DNA from: Flavobacteriaceae bacterium
Lineage (GTDB): Bacteria; Bacteroidota; Bacteroidia; Flavobacteriales; Flavobacteriaceae
DNA length: 9,020 nucleotides
Direction: 5' to 3'
Assembly: GCA_030694835.1 (NCBI GenBank)
Contig: JAUYUF010000307.1
Span: 1 to 9,020, forward strand
Of this stretch, positions 6,957 to 9,020 are shown piece by piece. Below the pieces are notes generated by a model. It was not told the DNA's origin. It saw only the letters and a program-made list of their open reading frames with translations, and did no database searches. Position 1 is the stretch's first letter, and each line of letters opens with the position of its first letter. Both the position numbers and the translations under genes were made by a program.

Positions 6957-7343
6957 ATGGTTAAATCAATTCATTTAGCAGAATTTTGGGGTTGGTATTT
7001 AATTATATTTTTTGGACTTATAATAATCAATACAAAGAGGATTAAACAAATGTTAGATTATGTAAAAGACGAAAAATTTCTCTTATTGATTTCTTTTATT
7101 GCAATTATTATTGGACTAATTAATATTCTAGTTCACAATATATGGTCGTCAGATTGGAGAGTAATAATAACCTTATTTGGTTGGATTGCTTTATTTAAAG
7201 GGATTATGTTTTTTTCATTTCCAGAAATGGCAAAGAGACAAGTAGAGAGGTTCAGCACTAAGTGGTTGCCATATATGTTGATTTTTTTATTTTTTATGGG
7301 ATTATACCTTTTAAATAAGGTTTATAACTACATAATTTATTAA
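6957..7343 (+). CDS. Small four-helix membrane protein of unknown function
   Basis: The 128-residue protein has four hydrophobic stretches, at about 11-25, 41-60, 68-88 and 103-126, so it is an inner-membrane protein. Loops are short. Polar or aromatic residues that stand out are H60-N61-I-W63 and W67-R68 between helices 2 and 3, and GWIALFKG (75-82) inside helix 3. There is no signal peptide separate from the first helix, no cysteine and no obvious metal-binding cluster. I do not recognise the family with confidence. It lies 15 bp after the usp stop with no terminator between, so it shares the FNR-like promoter. Its own stop codon touches the first FNR-like box of the next transcript, so there is no room for a separate terminator and usp transcripts may read on into the RNA region. 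Confidence 0.8.
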   Translation: MVKSIHLAEFWGWYLIIFFGLIIINTKRIKQMLDYVKDEKFLLLISFIAIIIGLINILVHNIWSSDWRVIITLFGWIALFKGIMFFSFPEMAKRQVERFSTKWLPYMLIFLFFMGLYLLNKVYNYIIY

Positions 7344-7408
7344 TGATTACAATCATTTTTTTAATTGATTACAATCATTGTTTTAAAAAGTTATATGATG
7401 TAAATTTG
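7343..7408 (+). promoter_or_regulatory. Paired FNR-like-box promoter of candidate small RNA 1
   Basis: Two identical 12-bp cores, TGATTACAATCA, lie at 7344-7355 and 7366-7377, 22 bp apart, close to two helical turns. TTG (7378-7380) abuts the second, followed by exactly 20 bp and a perfect -7 element TAAATTTG (7401-7408). The predicted start is about 7412-7415, which places the proximal box near -41 (class II position) and the distal box near -63. It is the cleanest of the four promoters of this type here. Confidence 0.85.
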
Positions 7409-7413
7409 ATGTA

Positions 7414-7622
7414 TAAAAAATCTTGAAAATTTTTAAAGGGAGTTAGTTTTCGAGAGTAAGTATAGTGTTCTTATCTTAATGTTAAGTACATTTATGGAGA
7501 GGTTGATTGAAATTTGATCTAGTTTTGATAATTATTTGAGAAAATAATTTAGAAATACAATAAAGGTTGAAATAAGTTGATCTCTTTAGGGAAACGGGAA
7601 GCGAAAGCATCCCGTTTCTTTT
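7414..7622 (+). ncRNA. Candidate small RNA 1 under FNR-like control
   Basis: A transcript of about 205-210 nt is predicted from the promoter at 7343-7408 to the terminator at 7591-7625. No ORF longer than 12 codons with an ATG fits inside it. Visible structure: an 8-bp A/T stem AATTATTT / AAATAATT at 7530-7549 closed by a GAGA tetraloop, and the terminator stem. The hairpin is flanked by an imperfect direct repeat, GGTTGA-N7-TTGATCT (7501-7520) and GGTTGA-N6-TTGATCT (7565-7583). The start is uncertain by a few bases. I do not recognise a known RNA family. A trans-acting regulatory RNA, in the manner of the FNR-induced RNA FnrS of enterobacteria, is the simplest reading, but function is inference. 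Confidence 0.6.
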
Positions 7623-7625
7623 ATT
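7591..7625 (+). terminator. Intrinsic terminator of small RNA 1
   Basis: A 9-bp stem GAAACGGGA (7591-7599) / TCCCGTTTC (7610-7618) is extended past an A-A mismatch by GC/GC around a GAAA tetraloop. It is followed by TTTTATT. The strong GC core ending in a U-rich run is a standard Rho-independent signal, and no protein gene precedes it, which supports a stand-alone RNA. Confidence 0.85.
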
Positions 7626-7641
7626 ATACAATTTTAAGTTA

Positions 7642-7707
7642 CTGATGAATATCAATTTTCTTATTGATTTATATCATTGATTAATAATATATTTAATATT
7701 AATTTTA
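7642..7707 (+). promoter_or_regulatory. Paired FNR-like-box promoter of candidate small RNA 2
   Basis: The distal core is TGATGAATATCA (7643-7654) and the proximal core TGATTTATATCA (7665-7676), again 22 bp apart. TTG (7677-7679) abuts the proximal core, then 20 bp, then TAATTTTA (7700-7707), one base off TAnnTTTG. The N4 spacers differ from those of the other promoters while the half-sites are kept, as expected for selected binding sites rather than a recent copy. Confidence 0.8.
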
Positions 7708-7712
7708 ACACT

Positions 7713-7896
7713 CTAAATCGTGTTATTTAGTTAAAGTTAGAAATAAGAAAGTTTTCTTAATCGTGTTGAAATAAAATTAAATAGGTATTCTTCGTAGATT
7801 AGCTTGGTGGAAAGTTTGAAGATATTTGGGAAATTTTATTTGAATTATGGTTAAAAAAACTTTCATAGAGCGGAAACGAAAGTTTCCGCTTTTTTT
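7713..7896 (+). ncRNA. Candidate small RNA 2 under FNR-like control
   Basis: A transcript of about 185 nt is predicted from the promoter at 7642-7707 to the terminator at 7869-7896. Visible structure: a 5' hairpin CTAAAT / ATTTAG (7713-7730, 6-nt loop), a direct repeat AATCGTGTT (7716-7724 and 7759-7767), and GAAAGTTT three times (7747-7754, 7810-7817, 7878-7885). The complement AAACTTTC occurs once (7857-7864), so alternative pairings are possible, including one that would break the terminator stem. The middle has a G-rich segment around 7803-7830. The only ATG-started frame, 17 codons from 7847, runs through the terminator and is not credible. It shares layout and the GAAA terminator loop with small RNA 1 but no extended sequence identity that I can see. 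Confidence 0.58.
7869..7896 (+). terminator. Intrinsic terminator of small RNA 2
   Basis: The stem AGCGGAAAC (7869-7877) / GTTTCCGCT (7882-7890) is perfect over 9 bp with a GAAA tetraloop, followed by six more T. It is a textbook intrinsic terminator located 107 bp before the hsp20 gene and in front of that gene's own promoter. Confidence 0.92.
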
Positions 7897-7907
7897 ATAG
7901 AGTTTTC

Positions 7908-7973
7908 TTGATAAGAATCATCAAATAGATTGACTTACATCATTGCAATTTTAAGCATAAATAAATAAATTTG
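7908..7973 (+). promoter_or_regulatory. Paired FNR-like-box promoter of hsp20
   Basis: The distal core is TGATAAGAATCA (7909-7920) and the proximal core TGACTTACATCA (7931-7942, one half-site base changed), 22 bp apart. TTG (7943-7945) abuts, then 20 bp, then a perfect TAAATTTG (7966-7973). The start would be near 7978-7980, leaving about 23 nt before the ATG at 8003. There is no visible heat-shock element such as a CIRCE repeat, so the small heat-shock gene appears wired to this regulon. Confidence 0.83.
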
Positions 7974-8002
7974 AGCATATTATTAACCTTAAAACCTAAT
8001 AT

Positions 8003-8446
8003 ATGTCTTTAGTTAAATTTAACAACAGATTTCCTTTAATTGATAGTATGTTTGGAGATTTATGGAATAGTGATAGACTATTTCATGATGATTTTTCTGT
8101 AAGAAATCAATATATGCCAGCTGTCAATATAAATGAAAATAAAGACACTTTTGAAATTGAAGTTGCCGCACCAGGTTTAACCAAAAAAGATTTCAAAGTG
8201 AAAATTGAAAATGATTTACTAACTATTTCTGCAGAAAAAACTAGTAAAAAAGAAGAAAAGGAGGAAGGCTATTCTCGTAAAGAGTTTAATTACAGTTCTT
8301 TCAGCCGTTCAATTGCTTTGCCAGAGAGTGTAAATATGGATAAAAAAATTGAAGCCCATTATGAGAATGGAATTCTAAATATTGTACTCACTAAAAAAGA
8401 AGAATTCAAAGTTTTACCAAAATCGAAAGTAATTGAAATTACTTAA
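8003..8446 (+). CDS. Hsp20-family small heat-shock protein (alpha-crystallin domain)
   Basis: The 147-residue protein has the usual length for bacterial small heat-shock proteins. A short N-terminal arm (1-37) precedes the alpha-crystallin domain, about 38-132: PAVNINENKDTFEIEVAAPGL at 39-59, DLLTISAEK (71-79), FSRSIALPESV (100-110) and the signature A-HYENGIL-NIVL (118-129). The C-terminal I-x-I motif, used to lock oligomers, is present as I144-E-I146. These cytoplasmic, ATP-independent chaperones hold unfolding proteins for refolding by DnaK or ClpB. The promoter carries paired FNR-like boxes, so expression is probably tied to low oxygen or redox state, as for the alpha-crystallin HspX of the mycobacterial DosR regulon. 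A modest terminator follows. Confidence 0.96.
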   Translation: MSLVKFNNRFPLIDSMFGDLWNSDRLFHDDFSVRNQYMPAVNINENKDTFEIEVAAPGLTKKDFKVKIENDLLTISAEKTSKKEEKEEGYSRKEFNYSSFSRSIALPESVNMDKKIEAHYENGILNIVLTKKEEFKVLPKSKVIEIT

Positions 8447-8465
8447 GTAAATTTTTTTAACTGAT

Positions 8466-8494
8466 AAACAGGAAGTATGACTTCCTGTTTTAAC
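8466..8494 (+). terminator. Hairpin after hsp20, probable weak terminator
   Basis: AAACAGGAAG (8466-8475) and CTTCCTGTTT (8481-8490) form a perfect 10-bp stem with a 5-nt loop. The T-run is short (GTTTTAAC), and the next gene begins only 15 bp later with no promoter signature of its own. It may therefore act as a partial terminator that lowers, but does not abolish, transcription of the downstream gene, or as a 3'-end stabilising stem. Confidence 0.65.
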
Positions 8495-8509
8495 TAAATA
8501 AAAAAATCA

Positions 8510-8941
8510 ATGGAGTATAATAAATTGTTAACAGAATTAAAAACCCCCAGTATAATTTATGAAATTTATAAAGAGTGGTTATCTGAATTAGATTTTATTG
8601 ATGATGAAATAATAATCTTTGAAGAACTTATAAATATACATTTTATAGAACTTTGTAATTTTCAACTATACAATGAATCAAAAGAATTAATACAACAATT
8701 TAAGTTAAATAAATTAAAGTTAGATCATTTAAAATCTGAAATATATACTCATCAGAAGTATTTAGCTACACTTATAGAAAGTAATAATTTGAATGGGGAG
8801 GAAGTTTATTACACGAAACACCGTGTAATTAGTGAGAAAAAATTATTGTATTTACAAAATGTAAAAGAAATAAAATCAAGTACATATAATCTAATTAAAG
8901 AGATTTTAAAAAGAAATAAACAAAAAAAAATAGATAAATAA
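8510..8941 (+). CDS. Hypothetical helical protein
   Basis: This is a 143-residue protein I do not recognise. It is soluble, with no signal peptide or membrane segment, and almost entirely predicted helical by eye. It is rich in Leu, Ile, Glu and Lys with heptad-like spacing, notably 20-50 (YKEWLSELDFIDDEIIIFEELI) and 64-95, which points to a helical bundle or coiled coil. It ends in a basic tail (KRNKQKKIDK). There is one cysteine (C49) and no catalytic motif. It starts 63 bp after the hsp20 stop, past a weak terminator and without a visible promoter, so read-through from the hsp20 promoter is likely and a role in the same stress response is possible. No Shine-Dalgarno sequence supports the ATG, as is normal here. 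Composition matches the neighbours. Confidence 0.72.
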   Translation: MEYNKLLTELKTPSIIYEIYKEWLSELDFIDDEIIIFEELINIHFIELCNFQLYNESKELIQQFKLNKLKLDHLKSEIYTHQKYLATLIESNNLNGEEVYYTKHRVISEKKLLYLQNVKEIKSSTYNLIKEILKRNKQKKIDK

Positions 8942-9020
8942 AAAGAAGAAATTAAAAAGATTTTAAATTTTATTAATAGAGTTTGAAAATGATTTTACAA
9001 TCGCTTTAAACTTATTTTTA

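Noticed and set aside
7479..7517. 12-codon ATG-started frame in small RNA 1
   Set aside because: Very short, starts about 65 nt into the transcript and has no coding signal. Frames of this size are expected by chance.
7847..7900. 17-codon frame (MVKKTF...) at the end of small RNA 2
   Set aside because: It reads straight through the perfect terminator stem and T-tract, so the full frame would not be on the main transcript.
7344..8002. CRISPR array or insertion-sequence remnant, suggested by repeated TGAT...ATCA motifs
   Set aside because: The repeats are 12-bp palindromes placed at promoters with functional spacing. There are no regular spacers, terminal inverted repeats or transposase fragments.
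8942..9020. A possible start of a further gene or promoter at the right edge
   Set aside because: All ATG-started frames close within a few codons, and no -7/-33 pair or FNR-like box is visible in the last 79 bases.

Overview
The window is very AT-rich and looks like a chromosome segment from a member of the Flavobacteriia (Bacteroidota). Three things suggest this. Start codons are preceded by A/T-rich leaders with no clear Shine-Dalgarno sequence. Several promoters fit the Bacteroidota consensus (TTG, about 20 bp, TAnnTTTG). An M14 carboxypeptidase followed by an Lrp/AsnC regulator is a pairing I associate with flavobacterial genomes (recognition from memory, not a search).

Layout. Positions 1-507 hold the 3' end of an M14-type zinc carboxypeptidase. 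597-1076 encodes an Lrp/AsnC regulator with an 8-bp inverted repeat just before its start codon. A bidirectional terminator (1094-1123) separates it from a convergent two-gene minus-strand operon (3483-1139). That operon encodes a 2-oxoacid:ferredoxin oxidoreductase whose gamma domain is fused to the C-terminus of beta rather than to alpha. After a 247-bp divergent spacer come a cytoplasmic PAS histidine kinase (3731-4975) and a response regulator (4988-6004) in which a receiver is fused to a complete CRP/FNR-type protein. Next are a tandem universal stress protein (6105-6941) with a small membrane protein (6957-7343), a 659-bp stretch without a protein gene (7344-8002), an Hsp20 small heat-shock protein (8003-8446), and an unrecognised helical protein (8510-8941).

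How it may work. The kinase PAS domain has His and Arg at the spacing of the heme-binding His200 and distal Arg220 of FixL. The response regulator joins a FixJ-like receiver to an FNR/FixK-like DNA-binding module with the E-xxx-R recognition helix expected to read TGA half-sites. Four promoters follow, before usp, before hsp20 and twice inside the 659-bp gap. Each has FNR-like boxes (TGAT-N4-ATCA) 22 bp apart, a TTG directly abutting the proximal box, exactly 20 bp, then TAnnTTT(G/A). In the usp promoter the distal box is half-degenerate. The two gap promoters each lead into about 185-210 bp that lacks a credible ORF and ends in a GAAA-tetraloop intrinsic terminator, so they look like two FNR-box-controlled small RNAs.

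Taken together this resembles a self-contained low-oxygen or redox switch: sensor, one-step regulator, stress proteins and paired regulatory RNAs. In content it parallels the mycobacterial DosRST regulon (heme kinase, alpha-crystallin, Usp proteins) and the rhizobial FixLJ-K cascade, with different parts. The promoter geometry is read directly from the sequence. The heme, the link between this regulator and these boxes, and the RNA function are inferences.
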